This document shows positions 1 through 10,242 of a stretch of 64,000 nucleotides of DNA, in pieces. The notes below the pieces were generated by a model. That model saw only the letters and a program-made list of their open reading frames with translations, searched no databases and was not told the origin of the DNA. Source of the stretch: Triticum aestivum. Taxonomy: Eukaryota; Streptophyta; Magnoliopsida; Poales; Poaceae. How positions within the stretch are numbered: position 1 is the stretch's first letter; each line of letters opens with the position of its first letter. The stretch spans positions 27,414,473 to 27,478,472 of the forward strand of contig NC_057811.1 in assembly GCF_018294505.1 (NCBI RefSeq). Reading direction: 5' to 3'. Made by a program: the position numbers and the translations under genes.

Positions 1-1518
1 AACTGTAAGCAGCAGGAGGGTGAGTCCACGACCCATTGGGTTCGCCGGGTCAAGGAGATCATACATTCATCAGATAAGATGGATGCCGGCTCTGCAGTCT
101 TAATGTTGGAACAGAACTGTCGCTTTGTGCCCCTTAAGATGAAGCTTGGGCGGCTCAAGCGCGACTGCACCGATATGGGTACCCTAATGGCGGCTCTTGT
201 CAAGTACGCCGATTCCGATGGTACCAAGGATCCCCCTTCAGACGATGAAAGGGCAGGGAAGGGAAAGAAGAATGGCAACGGCAAGGGTCCTCAGTTTAAC
301 CCGGGGAACCAAGGAGGAGGCAAGCGTAAGGCCGATGGCAGCCTAGAGTTTGTAGCCAACACCAACTCTCAAGGTAATAACCAGCGACGCAAGGGGAGGC
401 CCCCTCCCCGAGGCGGCGGGTCAGGACCTTCTCTGGAGCAGCTGTTGAATGAACCTTGTCCGAGACACGGCTCTAGAGAGAAGCCAGCAACTCATCTGTG
501 GAAGGATTGTGCTATCATGAAGGCCTTTAAAAACTACAATGGTCCGGGTGGCGGCTCAGGTGCCGGCGGCTCAGGCGCCGGCGGCTTTCATGGCCCGGGC
601 GGCGGCTCAAATTCCGGTCCTCAGAACGGTCAAGGAGGCTTTAATCAACAGTCTGGTCAGGGTCATCAACAGCAGCAGGGGGGTTATCAGACCAACCCGA
701 AGCAGCTTAGCGGTGGACAGTATCACGTGTTCACCACTAGTTTGTGCAAACGAGACGAGAAGCTTCACAAGAGGGCTGTTAATGCTGTTGAGCCGGCGGT
801 TCCACGCTACTTGCGGTGGTCTGAGCAGCCTATAGTGTGGAGTAGGGAGGATCACCCTCCCCGGGTGGATAACCCGGGCCACTTGGCCTTAGTGGTGGCT
901 CCTCAGGTGGGAGGCTATAAGTTCACAAAGGTACTCATGGATGGAGGCAGCAGCATCAACATCCTCTATTATGAGACTTTCCGTCGTATGGGGCTAGTCG
1001 ATAAGAACCTCAGCCAGTCAAACACTATCTTCCATGGTGTGGTACCCGGTAAGTCGGCTTATCCAGTCGGCAAGATCGAACTGGAAGTGGCTTTTGGTGA
1101 TGAGAACAACTACAGGGTGGAGAAGTTGACCTTTGAGGTGGTCAAGATAAGAAGTCCATACCACGCTATATTTGGACGGCCGGCTTACGCCAAGTTCATG
1201 GCACGGCCGTGTTATGTGTACTTACAGCTCAAGATGCCGGGTCACAATGGGACCATTACGGTTCACGGCAGCCGGAAAGTGGCTCTGGAGTGTGAGGAAG
1301 GTGATGCAGCTTATGCAGAGTCTGTTTGCGCCACAGAGGAGTTGAAATTTTATAAAGACAATGTTGACCCAACAGATATGACCTCTCTGAAAAAGCCAAC
1401 CACGGAGAATGAACCAGCAATGAAATTTAAATCAGCTGATGAGACTAAACTTGTTGATTTTGTTCCAGGTGACTCGTCTCAGCAGTTTAGCATCAGTGCA
1501 AATCTGGACCCGAAATAG
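1..1518 (+). CDS. gag: E1 gag-protease, 5' partial
   Basis: The frame is open from base 1, so the true start is upstream. After a capsid-like C-terminal region comes a Gly/Ser/Gln-rich linker (about nt 540-700) preceded by a CxxHG...H....C metal-knuckle-like motif (about nt 455-525), the form seen in Tat gag proteins in place of a retroviral CCHC. The aspartic protease has the active-site motif LMDGGSSINIL (about nt 932-964), with DGG replacing DTG as is usual in this lineage, and a GRPAYAKF-type C-terminal flap about nt 1178. The frame ends at an amber codon, 1516-1518, and the same frame continues into RT. Gag would form the particle and the protease would process the polyprotein. Confidence 0.88.
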   Translation, partial: NCKQQEGESTTHWVRRVKEIIHSSDKMDAGSAVLMLEQNCRFVPLKMKLGRLKRDCTDMGTLMAALVKYADSDGTKDPPSDDERAGKGKKNGNGKGPQFNPGNQGGGKRKADGSLEFVANTNSQGNNQRRKGRPPPRGGGSGPSLEQLLNEPCPRHGSREKPATHLWKDCAIMKAFKNYNGPGGGSGAGGSGAGGFHGPGGGSNSGPQNGQGGFNQQSGQGHQQQQGGYQTNPKQLSGGQYHVFTTSLCKRDEKLHKRAVNAVEPAVPRYLRWSEQPIVWSREDHPPRVDNPGHLALVVAPQVGGYKFTKVLMDGGSSINILYYETFRRMGLVDKNLSQSNTIFHGVVPGKSAYPVGKIELEVAFGDENNYRVEKLTFEVVKIRSPYHAIFGRPAYAKFMARPCYVYLQLKMPGHNGTITVHGSRKVALECEEGDAAYAESVCATEELKFYKDNVDPTDMTSLKKPTTENEPAMKFKSADETKLVDFVPGDSSQQFSISANLDPK

Positions 1519-3489
1519 GAAAGCGCGCTCATCGAGTTCATCCGTGAGAATAGGGACATCTTCGCGTGGAAACCTTCTGACATGCCAGGTGTACCTAGAG
1601 AACTCGCTGAGCACACTCTCAATATTGATCCAAAATTTAAGCCGGTCAGACAGTTCCTTCGACGGTTTAACGAAGAGAGGCGGAAAGCTATTGGTGAAGA
1701 AGTGGCCCGGCTCTTGGCAGCCGGGTTCATTGTTGAGGTTTTTCACCCGGAGTGGTTGGCTAACCCGGTGCTCGTACTCAAGAAGAACGGCACCTGGCGG
1801 ATGTGTGTGGACTACACGGACTTGAACAAGGCGTGTCCGGCTGATCCTTTTGCTCTCCCCCGTATTGATCAAATCATTGATGCTACGGCAGGTTGTGCAC
1901 GCTTAAGTTTCTTGGATGCCTATTCCGGGTATCATCAGATTAAGATGGCAGTTAAGGACCAGGAGAAGACGGCGTTCATCACTCCCTTTGGAGCCTTCTG
2001 CTATGTGTCTATGCCTTTTGGACTCAAGTGTGCACAGGCGACTTACCAGCGTTGTGTACAGAATTGTCTTCATAAACAGATCGGGCGCAATGTTCACGCT
2101 TACGTGGATGATATTGTGGTTAAATCCATCAAGGAGGAAACCCTGATAGATGACTTAAGGGAAACCTTCGATAATCTCCGGGTCTACAAGATGATGCTTA
2201 ACCCGGCCAAGTGTGTTTTTGGTGTTCCTGCAGGCAAACTATTGGGCTTCTTGGTTTCTGACAGAGGCATTGAGGCTAACCCGGAGAAGATCAAGGCTAT
2301 CACCTCCCTAGCTAAGCCGGCATGTATAAATGACGTTCAGCGTTTGGCGGGTCGCATCGCTGCTTTAAGCCGGTTTATAAGCCGTTTGGGTGAGAAGGCT
2401 ATGCCTCTATATCAGTTGATGAAGAAGACTGATAACTTTATCTGGAATGATGCAGCTAATACCGCTTTTGAGGATTTGAAAAAGCAACTGGCAGAGCCCC
2501 CCGTCCTTGCTGCTCCGATTGATAAGGAGCCCTTGCTACTATATGTAGCGGCAAATGCACGAGCTGTCAGCGTGGCTATTGTTGTGGAGCGCAAGGAGGC
2601 GGGTAAGGAGCATCCGGTTCAGCGGCCGGTTTATTATGTCAGCGAGGTGCTCATTGAGTCCAAGCAGCGGTACCCGCATTGGCAGAAGCTCGTATACGGT
2701 GTGTTCATGGCGAGCCGGAAGCTCAAACATTATTTTCAGGGTCATCCCATCACTGTGGTCAGTTCTGCCCCCCTTGGTGATATTATCCAGAACAGAGAGG
2801 CTACAGGGAGAATTGCTAAGTGGGCTATAGAACTTGGACCTCATGGCCTCAAATATGTGCCACGCACTGCTGTTAAATCTCAGGCTTTGGTGGATTTCAT
2901 CAATGATTGGACGGAGTCTCAAGTGCCTGAGCAAAAGCCGGATAACACTTATTGGACTATCCACTTCGATGGGTCCAGACAGTTGGAGGGCTCGGGGGCT
3001 GGTGTTGTATTGGCTTCCCCTAAAGGTGACAAGTTCCATTATGTGCTACGGTTGATGTTTCCTTGCACTAACAATGCGGCTGAATACGAGGCTTTGCTCC
3101 ACGGTCTTCGGGTGGCTAAGGAGATGAGCTTAAGCCGGGTAAGGTGCTTTGGGGACTCAGATTTGGTGGCTCAACAAGTATCAGGCACCTGGGATTCTAA
3201 GGATCCTCTCATGGCGGCTTATCGCCGCGAGGTTGATGCCATTGCTGGGCACTTTCAGGGATACCAAGTGGAGCACATTGATCGCAGGAAGAACGAGGCG
3301 GCTGATGCTTTAAGCCGGCTAGGCTCTCAGCGAAAGCCGGTGCCGCCTAACACTTTCCTGGATGTCTTGTATAACCCTCGGTTAAGTTGCCTACAGAAGA
3401 GGACTTGGCTATCCCTGACCCGGAGGCACGACTGGTGGCGGCTCTTCATGTCATACCAGACTGGACAATGCCATATCTGGCTTATATAA
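1519..3489 (+). CDS. pol: E1 pol, part 1: reverse transcriptase, RNase H and second (archaeal-type) RNase H
   Basis: This is the same frame as gag-protease, separated from it only by the TAG at 1516-1518. The RT has the LDAYSGYHQI block (about nt 1912-1941) and the catalytic YVDD at 2101-2112. The Ty3-type RNase H is near nt 2480-2860. A second RNase H starts with HFDGS (about nt 2962) and ends near EAADALSRLG (about nt 3295-3324). This is the archaeal-type domain that marks Tat elements. The frame runs past the real gene into noise and stops at 3487-3489. The integrase continues in another frame, so a single-base loss near 3377 (AACCC-TCGG region) has broken the polyprotein. No clean start codon is expected because pol is made as a fusion. 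Confidence 0.9.
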   Translation, partial: ESALIEFIRENRDIFAWKPSDMPGVPRELAEHTLNIDPKFKPVRQFLRRFNEERRKAIGEEVARLLAAGFIVEVFHPEWLANPVLVLKKNGTWRMCVDYTDLNKACPADPFALPRIDQIIDATAGCARLSFLDAYSGYHQIKMAVKDQEKTAFITPFGAFCYVSMPFGLKCAQATYQRCVQNCLHKQIGRNVHAYVDDIVVKSIKEETLIDDLRETFDNLRVYKMMLNPAKCVFGVPAGKLLGFLVSDRGIEANPEKIKAITSLAKPACINDVQRLAGRIAALSRFISRLGEKAMPLYQLMKKTDNFIWNDAANTAFEDLKKQLAEPPVLAAPIDKEPLLLYVAANARAVSVAIVVERKEAGKEHPVQRPVYYVSEVLIESKQRYPHWQKLVYGVFMASRKLKHYFQGHPITVVSSAPLGDIIQNREATGRIAKWAIELGPHGLKYVPRTAVKSQALVDFINDWTESQVPEQKPDNTYWTIHFDGSRQLEGSGAGVVLASPKGDKFHYVLRLMFPCTNNAAEYEALLHGLRVAKEMSLSRVRCFGDSDLVAQQVSGTWDSKDPLMAAYRREVDAIAGHFQGYQVEHIDRRKNEAADALSRLGSQRKPVPPNTFLDVLYNPRLSCLQKRTWLSLTRRHDWWRLFMSYQTGQCHIWLI

Positions 3490-4721
3490 CCCGGGGAGAG
3501 TTGCCTGAGGATGAAACTCTGGCCAGGCAAATAACCCGGCGGGCTAAGTCAATGATTGTTATCGATGGCGAGTTGCATCATCGCAGTGTTTCAGGGGCAT
3601 TTCAGCGTTGTATCTCCCCTGAGGAAGGTCAAGAGATCTTGCGCGAGATCCATGAAGGGGATTGTGGCCATCATGCCGGTTCAAAATCTCTTGTGGCCAA
3701 GGCTTTCCGTCATGGTTTTTATTGGCTGACGGCTCACGCTGATGCAGAGGACTTGGTCAGTAAATGTGATGGTTGCCAAAGGTTCTCACGACGGGCTCAT
3801 GTGCCGGCTCAGGAGTTGAGGATGATCCCAATCACTTGGCCCTTTGCGGTCTGGGGGCTTGATATGGTTGGGCCTTTTAAACGGTCCAAGGATAAGAAGA
3901 CCCACCTCTTGGTGGCCGTTGACAAATTCACGAAGTGGGTGGAGGCTGAGCCAGTTAGCAAGTGCGATGCAGCCACGGCGGTTCAATTTATGAAAAAGGT
4001 GATTTTCCGCTTCGGCTTTCCGCACAGCATCATAACTGACAATGGCACCAATTTATCCAAGGGCGCTATGGAAGAATTTTGTCAACGGGAGCATATCCGA
4101 CTTGATGTTTCCTCAGTGGCTCATCCCCAATCCAATGGTCAAGCTGAGAGAGCTAACCAGGAGATTCTGAAGGGCATCAAACCCCGGCTTTTGGTCCCTT
4201 TGCAACGGACGCCGGGTTGTTGGGTGGAGGAGCTGCCCTCCGTCTTATGGAGCATCAACACTACTCCTAACAGGTCTACTGGCTTCACGCCTTTCTTCAT
4301 GGTTTATGGAGCAGAAGCAGTCCTCCCCAGCGACATCCGTCACGATTCGCCTCGTGTGGCGGCTTATGTTGAGACGGATAATGAACAGGCGCGCCAAGAT
4401 GCTCTGGACTTGTTGGACGAACAACGTGATGTGGCGGCAGCCCGTTCAGCGATTTACCAACAAGACCTGCGCCGTTATCATAGCCGCCGGGTCAAATCCC
4501 GGGTCTTCCAGGAAGGCGACCTTGTGCTCCGGCTCATCCAGGATCAAACTGATGCACACAAGTTATCCCCACCTTGGGAAGGGCCCTTTGTGGTCAGTAA
4601 GAACTTGCACAACGGGTCATATTATCTCATTGATATTCGGGAACATAAGGATTCGCGTAAATCTGAGGAGGAGACCCGTCGGCCATGGAATATAGCTCAG
4701 CTTCGGCCTTACTACACTTGA
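3387..4721 (+). CDS. pol: E1 pol, part 2: integrase
   Basis: Integrase in frame 3, overlapping the tail of the preceding frame because of a frameshift near 3377. It has an HHCC-type zinc region (HEGDCGHH ... CDGCQRF, about nt 3649-3786). The catalytic core has its first Asp in GLDMVGPF (about nt 3858), its second in TDNGTN (about nt 4039) and its Glu in NGQAERANQE (about nt 4135-4164). The C-terminal part has a GPF/Y-like stretch (PPWEGPFVV, about nt 4570-4596). It would insert the cDNA with a 5-bp target duplication, in line with the GACAC predicted for E1. No chromodomain is visible, which fits Tat rather than chromoviruses. Otherwise the core is free of stops. Confidence 0.9.
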   Translation: MPTEEDLAIPDPEARLVAALHVIPDWTMPYLAYITRGELPEDETLARQITRRAKSMIVIDGELHHRSVSGAFQRCISPEEGQEILREIHEGDCGHHAGSKSLVAKAFRHGFYWLTAHADAEDLVSKCDGCQRFSRRAHVPAQELRMIPITWPFAVWGLDMVGPFKRSKDKKTHLLVAVDKFTKWVEAEPVSKCDAATAVQFMKKVIFRFGFPHSIITDNGTNLSKGAMEEFCQREHIRLDVSSVAHPQSNGQAERANQEILKGIKPRLLVPLQRTPGCWVEELPSVLWSINTTPNRSTGFTPFFMVYGAEAVLPSDIRHDSPRVAAYVETDNEQARQDALDLLDEQRDVAAARSAIYQQDLRRYHSRRVKSRVFQEGDLVLRLIQDQTDAHKLSPPWEGPFVVSKNLHNGSYYLIDIREHKDSRKSEEETRRPWNIAQLRPYYT

Positions 4722-5799
4722 GCTGCCGGCTCTCGTGGTGTACATATTTATCTCAGACATGTATATATTATGATAAGCAATAAAGCAGGACCTCTGTCCT
4801 TTTTCTCCTCCAATTATGTGTGTGTCATTTTTTACATGCTAATTTGAAAGGAGGATCCGGCTTATGATCATATTCGAGTCTAGCCGTAAGCAGTAAGGTC
4901 ACTTGGGGGCTTCCTGTTCAAACATGGGTCGTATTCGAACCAAAGAGAACATAGCTGTCGATACCCATTTGATTGGCAAAGTGCCGAGCTCATTGGGAGG
5001 TTGCCTTTGGTCATATTTGAATCATAGTGTAACCCCTCTGAGAACCGACGTGGATCGTATTCGAATCAGCGTCGTTAAACAATTTTCAGAGTCACTTGGG
5101 GGCTTCCTGTTCAAACATGGGTCGTATTCGAACCAAAGAGAACATAGCTGTCGATACCCTTTTGATTGGCATCGCCACACCCACTGGGGGCTATATGATC
5201 GCATCCGAATCTTAGCTTAACCCCTTTGGACCGGGTTTCTGGTCGTATTCGAACCGGAAGCCCCAAGTTTTTATATTTTATCACAAGTCTACTCTGATCA
5301 TGTCAAAGTATGTACTGCCGGGTCTCACTTGCCGGCTTAATTTTGGTTTATCTTGTTAGTTGAACATCATGGATGTCATCAAGACAGGTAAATTCGAGTT
5401 AAGGTACCAACCAAGCTACCCGGGTTATTTAAACCGGAAGTATGCTTACAGGCTGTTAAGTGTGTTATCACGGCTATGTTCAGAGTATAGTTAACGACCA
5501 GTCTTTTTTGGTTCGTATTCCGGGTTATCCATCTCAAACACCTGATTCTCAGGGCGGTAAGCCACCTTGAGACTTGTGATTTGCCTTTCTATGCAGATAC
5601 TTGAAGGTACTTTTTAAGGTTGAGAAGGACAAAGGGATAATTATGACCCGGAGGAGCACCAAAAGAATAACTTCAAGGGGTTTCAGCATTCATTACGTGC
5701 ACGATGGCACGGCAGAGATAAATTGTTGCACTTATTCTATTACAAAAATCCTTCAAAAGTCTCAAGGGTGGAGCGTTGTTCGGTGAACCGCCAGCCGCT
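4722..5799. repeat. E1 convergent 3' region with repeated TCGTATTCGAA motif
   Basis: Non-coding stretch between the pol stop and the stop of the antisense gene. An 80-bp unit occurs twice as a near-identical direct repeat (4899-4979 and 5092-5172, period 193). The motif TCGTATTCGAA or close variants recurs near 4870, 4928, 5055, 5120, 5198, 5240 and 5512. Each 80-bp unit starts with CACTTGGGGGCTT, which resembles a polypurine tract. No open frame of note is present. Confidence 0.7.
4779..4784 (+). terminator. Possible poly(A) signal after E1 pol
   Basis: AATAAA lies 58 bp after the pol stop. It is a plausible cleavage/polyadenylation signal, but a full-length genomic RNA must read through it, so its use is uncertain. 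Confidence 0.3.
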
Positions 5800-8700
5800 T
5801 TATGACGCCTGCTGAGTTGAAGTCCCCGGCTCGTCTTCTGCTCCGGCTGATCCCAAGACCTCGAAGGTTGACGATTTCCAGTCGATGCCGCTGAGAGCTT
5901 CGAACTGGGCTTCTTCATCAATTAACCCGGCCGGGTCAATCTCGGGGGCGAAGGTGTGCTGGCGAGCCGGAGGAATCAGACTGAGAGCTTCATAGCGAGG
6001 GGTTGGAATCCTCTGATTCTCCGCGTTGTACCCCGGCTGATACTTGGTTAAGTCGGTGTCGTTCCCGATGATGGTGGCCACCGGGCGTACAGCCTTCACA
6101 CATGCCGCGAAGTCCTTCTGGTCGAAGGCGGAGCCGTCTTCCTTCAGGCTTGGGTAACCCAGGGCGATGTCTGCCGGGTCTAGCTCCGGCAGGAATGCTT
6201 TGGCCCGGCTCAGCGCGGCAATTGCTCCGGATCTTGCGGAGGCTCGGCGTAGCTCCTGGATCCGCTGTGGCAGAACAGCGAGCCGGCGCAGGACTTCGGC
6301 TAGATGGGTTGGCACCTCGTTGGATAGGGCCACCACAGCTAAGGCGCGCTGTGACCCGGTGTAGAGTTGTTCCACCAGGGTGTACACGGCCTTTAACTTG
6401 GTGACCACGCTCTGGTTGAGGTTGGCACTCCTGGGACCTGTTTAATAAAGATCAGATAAGCCGGTGACAAGGATGAATCATAACATATACAGACTTGATG
6501 AAAGCCGGCGAGGCGACTTACCGAAGATAGCAGCCACCATTTGGGAAACCTGGCGCTTTAGGCCGGAGAGCTCAGCGGTCTTCTCGGTGAGGGCCTTCTC
6601 CGCCTGTTCGGCCCGGGTCACCAGTGCGGCTTTCTCCTCAGCCCAGGCCTTCCGCTCAGCATCGAATTCGGTCTTCAGCTTCTCTTGAGCGGCGATGCTG
6701 GAGACAAACTTGGCGTTTGCCTTCCGGGTCTCCATCTCTTGTGTCTTTAGCCGGCTCTTAAGATCCGCAAGGTCCGACTCTAATTTTTTGCCAACAGCCT
6801 GCATATATTTCCGGGTTGTTAGCAGTCATTATATAAGTCCCAAGCACTTTCCAAGCAAAGACACTTGGCACTTGGGGGCTAATGCATATTGAACGTATCT
6901 ATCTACGTACTGCCGGTTCAGTTACGTAAGCCGGAATCTAAGTCTACAACATATTCAAGTATAAGTCATAGACTTGGGGGCTAGCATGACAAGGATCACT
7001 ATGCAGAAAATAAGAAGACAGCAGAAGGTTACCTCAGATTTTTGTTGGATCTGGTTGACCATGGCGATTTCGGCGTCCCGGCTCTTGTGAACTTGGCTGA
7101 TGTAGCCTGAGACGAGCTCTCCAATGCTTAAGTCGGTGTAGCTGGAGAGATCCAGATTCACCCGGTGGGGTTGCAGCAACTCCCCCTTCGCGGAGCATTT
7201 GGCCAGCACGGTCGGCCTCCCCGGCTCAACATACTCCGTCCGGGTAATTACCACGTCCGGGTCGTTAGCTGGTGGGGCTGAGCCGGAGGCCTCCGGGTTA
7301 ACCGACGCTTCGGTCGTTGTCTTGGTGGTCGGGGCAGGGGCTTCAGGCGCCGTGTCCATAGGAATGGTGGCTTCGGGGGCGGAGGCAGCTGGCGGCTCTT
7401 GAGCCGTCGTCTCCGGCTCAGGCAAGTCTGGCACTCCGGCTGACCTGGTCTTCTTTGCTCTTTTGGTGAGCTTTGCCTGGGCACTGAAAAGACAGAAGTG
7501 TTAGGCATACAAAGAGTAAGTACAGACAGATAATGTAAGGAGATTGTTATTACCCGGGTGCAGTTTTGAAGGCCGGCAGACTTGACTGCATGGAGTCACC
7601 CGAAGAGGGGGAGGTCTCCTGGTAATTGGAGTCAGAAGAGTTGAGTGGCTGACGGATGACACCCGCCAACGGATGAAAAGGGTACAGGTGAGAAAAAACC
7701 TCAGTACGACGCTTCCTTGTTGCGTCGGGTAACCCGGCGGAGAGGTCGGTGTCCTTGCGGGCCCGGGTGTGACGCCGGCTTTCGTGAACCTGCTGCTTCA
7801 AAAGAAATTGAGGGTCTTGATGAGCTAATGGATGAGAAAAGCTTACTTTCCGGGTTACTCTTCGGACTTTCAGCTGTGGCAAAGGCTCCGAGTCGGAGGA
7901 AAGTGATGTTACCTCTTCAATCACCGGGTTACTGGCGCCGGTGTCATCCTGTCAATAAGCAAAATGTTGATAAGGCGGACAGCAGCAAACAATAAATATG
8001 GCAAGAGTTTAAAGGTTTAAGGGTTACCTCTGACTCGGAGCTGTCGCTTAATTGCAGCAGCTCCGAAGCAGTGGGTCTGCTTCCCTTTTTGCGAGGGGCG
8101 GCTTTCTTGGCGGCTTTCTTCGCCTTCCTGGCCTTCTTGGCCGCCTCATGGTCATACTTGACCCGCCAGAATTTGTCATCAGCCTGAGAAGTACAGTAAT
8201 GAATTCTTAAAACGGTCCAGATCAAGGTGACATGCAAAAGAAGTTGAAAGATTAAAGTCAGCGGCTTACCGCTGGGGCTGGATTGATCTTGCAGAACGGG
8301 GCTAGCCCGGTCCTTCCACAGTCTGCCAGGCTCTCGTTTAACAGAGCCTTGGTCTCTTCTTCAGCAACGTCTTCTGGAAGATCATTGCGACTGTGCCTCT
8401 GCGGGTCATCCTTTCGCCCGGTGTACTCACACATTAAGCCGGGGCGGCGGCTCAATGGGATCACCCGCCATGAGATCCAGACCCGGACCAGATCAATTCC
8501 GTTCAGACCGTTGCCTAGCAGGGCCTTGATCTTGTTGATCGTTGGAAGCAGAGGCTGGCGTTCCGCGGCAGTAAGTTTGTCGGATAACGGGTGAGTCGGT
8601 TCCAGGCGTGTTGGGCGAAAGCCGGGCAGTGGATTCTCGTCAGCCGGGGACGTGTCTTGGCAGTAGAACCAAGTCATATTCCAGTCCTTAGGGTGGCTCG

Positions 8701-9163
8701 GCGGCTCTGCGTAAGGGAACAGACAGTACCTACGTCGCTGGATGGAGATGCCGCCTAACCCTAGACTTGGCCCGTTGGCACACTCATTTTGGCGGTTCAA
8801 ATAAAACAGCTCTCTGAAGAGCAGCAGACTCGGCTCTTCTCCAAGATATACTTCACAAAAGACTTGGAAGTTGCAGATGTTGGATATGGAGTTGGGTCCT
8901 ATATCCTGAGGCCGAAGGTCAAAGAAGTTGAGCACGTCCCGGAAGAATTTTGAGCCGGGCGGTGCGAAGCCCCGGCTCATATGGTCCGCAAAGATCACTA
9001 CCTCCCCGTCCCTCAGTTGTGGTCTTTCTTCTGACGGATCAGGGGCACGGTAGGACATCACTTCCTTCTTGGGCAGATATCCGGACTTAACGAAGTTGGC
9101 CAGGGTCTCGTCAGTGACGTTGGATCTCATCCAGTTGCAAGTGATGGGAGCCTTGGGAGGCAT
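5800..9163 (-). CDS. E1 antisense gene: six-exon gypsy-type aORF protein, apparently intact
   Basis: Six exons on the minus strand: 9163-8270, 8183-8028, 7948-7554, 7483-7033, 6798-6522, 6437-5800. All five introns (70-234 bp) have GT...AG ends, and phases match, giving 2811 nt, about 936 aa plus stop. The ATG at 9163 has a good context (CACCATGCC). Exon 1 (aa 1-298) holds a globular domain that I recognise as the 'putative gypsy type transposon' family (Pfam Transposase_28-like). Exon 2 is Lys/Arg-rich and NLS-like (about aa 310-333). Exons 3-4 are Ser/acidic then Pro/Ala/Thr-rich and probably disordered. Exon 5 (about aa 633-724) is a predicted coiled coil with Glu/Lys/Ala heptads. Exon 6 is partly helical. 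Function is unknown; antisense extra ORFs are known in Tat elements such as Grande. The exon structure is inferred from splice sites, not from RNA. Confidence 0.8.
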
Positions 9164-9179
9164 GGTGAAGGTTGGTGGT

Positions 9180-9780
9180 CTATAATAAAGAGAAAAGTAT
9201 CCGGGTCAATTATAAGCCGGGGATCTATTGTTCCAAACTAAGGTGGCGGCTTATGAAGGGGACTAATGATATGTATTCAGATATGGTGGGTTATCTAAGC
9301 CGTAGGAGCATTCAGAATAAGTTGGTCATCTACGGTTTACTACAGTTAAGCCGGAAGAGTCTACAGAGCATGGTTCTCCTTAAACCGGAAAGTTCTACGG
9401 CGCGTGTTTTCTTTAAGCCGGACATGTAAGCCGCCGAGATTCAATGGTTGCAGTTTTTACTAAGTGTGGTAAAACAGGTTTCACATACTACCGTAACTTT
9501 TTTGGATCAAAATGGTCGGAGCAGAGAAAATTTTCTAGACCTAAAAAACAGAGGCAGGAGAAGTTCTTGAGGTTGAACACAGTCCTTATGCAGTAAAAAG
9601 AGGGTTTCTTGCAGATGAAATGGGTCTCAAACATTTACCGCAGTGGTTCTACGCAAGGTTAAAGATCAACCAACTACGGTGACTACAAGAGCTACTAAGG
9701 TTTGCGGCAATGGTGATGAACGCGAAGAACACAAGATGAACCCTACAGCAGATCTATCTGACAGGGCAAAGGAGACTCAC
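9180..9780 (-). other. Predicted 5' UTR intron of the E1 antisense gene
   Basis: On the minus strand a consensus donor CCG|GTGAGT (exon ends at 9781) pairs with a pyrimidine-rich acceptor ending TTTATTATAG (AG at 9181-9180). The acceptor lies 16 bp upstream of the ATG at 9163. This would join a short leader exon (about 9781 to the start site) to the coding exons. It is inferred from sequence only. Confidence 0.5.
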
Positions 9781-9948
9781 CGGAGTTGGAAAGGGCGGAG
9801 GTCGCTGCCGTGAATCTGGTCCGAATCAGGGTGATGCAGCGGCCGGGTTGATGAAGACCAGGGGCGCGACGGCGGCGGAGCTTAGGCAGAGAAGCGACGG
9901 TGCGAGGAGGAAGAAGGAGAGCGTGAGAAGAGAAGTGTTGGGCCGGCC

Positions 9949-9956
9949 TATTTATA
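9949..9956 (-). promoter_or_regulatory. TATA box for the E1 antisense gene
   Basis: The minus strand reads TATAAATA within GCCTTATAAATAGG. A start site about 30 bp downstream (near 9920) would give a leader of about 140 nt before the predicted intron donor at 9780. The position inside the element, between antisense ATG and 3' LTR, means this transcript does not depend on an LTR promoter. Confidence 0.55.
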
Positions 9957-10242
9957 AGGCAGGGTCATAAGTGGGCGCGAGATTCAAGGAGACCACGGCG
10001 TGGTTATCTCCCCCTTACGACGCCTCGATTTTCGGGAGGACAGTAAAAGCAAAGATCCGTTGCGGATCTGGCGGAGTAAAAAACGGACTTAATGGAGGAT
10101 GACGTCACGGCGGATTATCCGGAGTCCAGAGGATGACGTCACTCCGGGTTATGGTCTTCACATGAATGGTGAGCCGGAGATTTTTCTCTGTCGGCAGAGT
10201 TGAAGATTGACCTGAGCCGGCTCAAGTCAATCTGGGGCCTAA

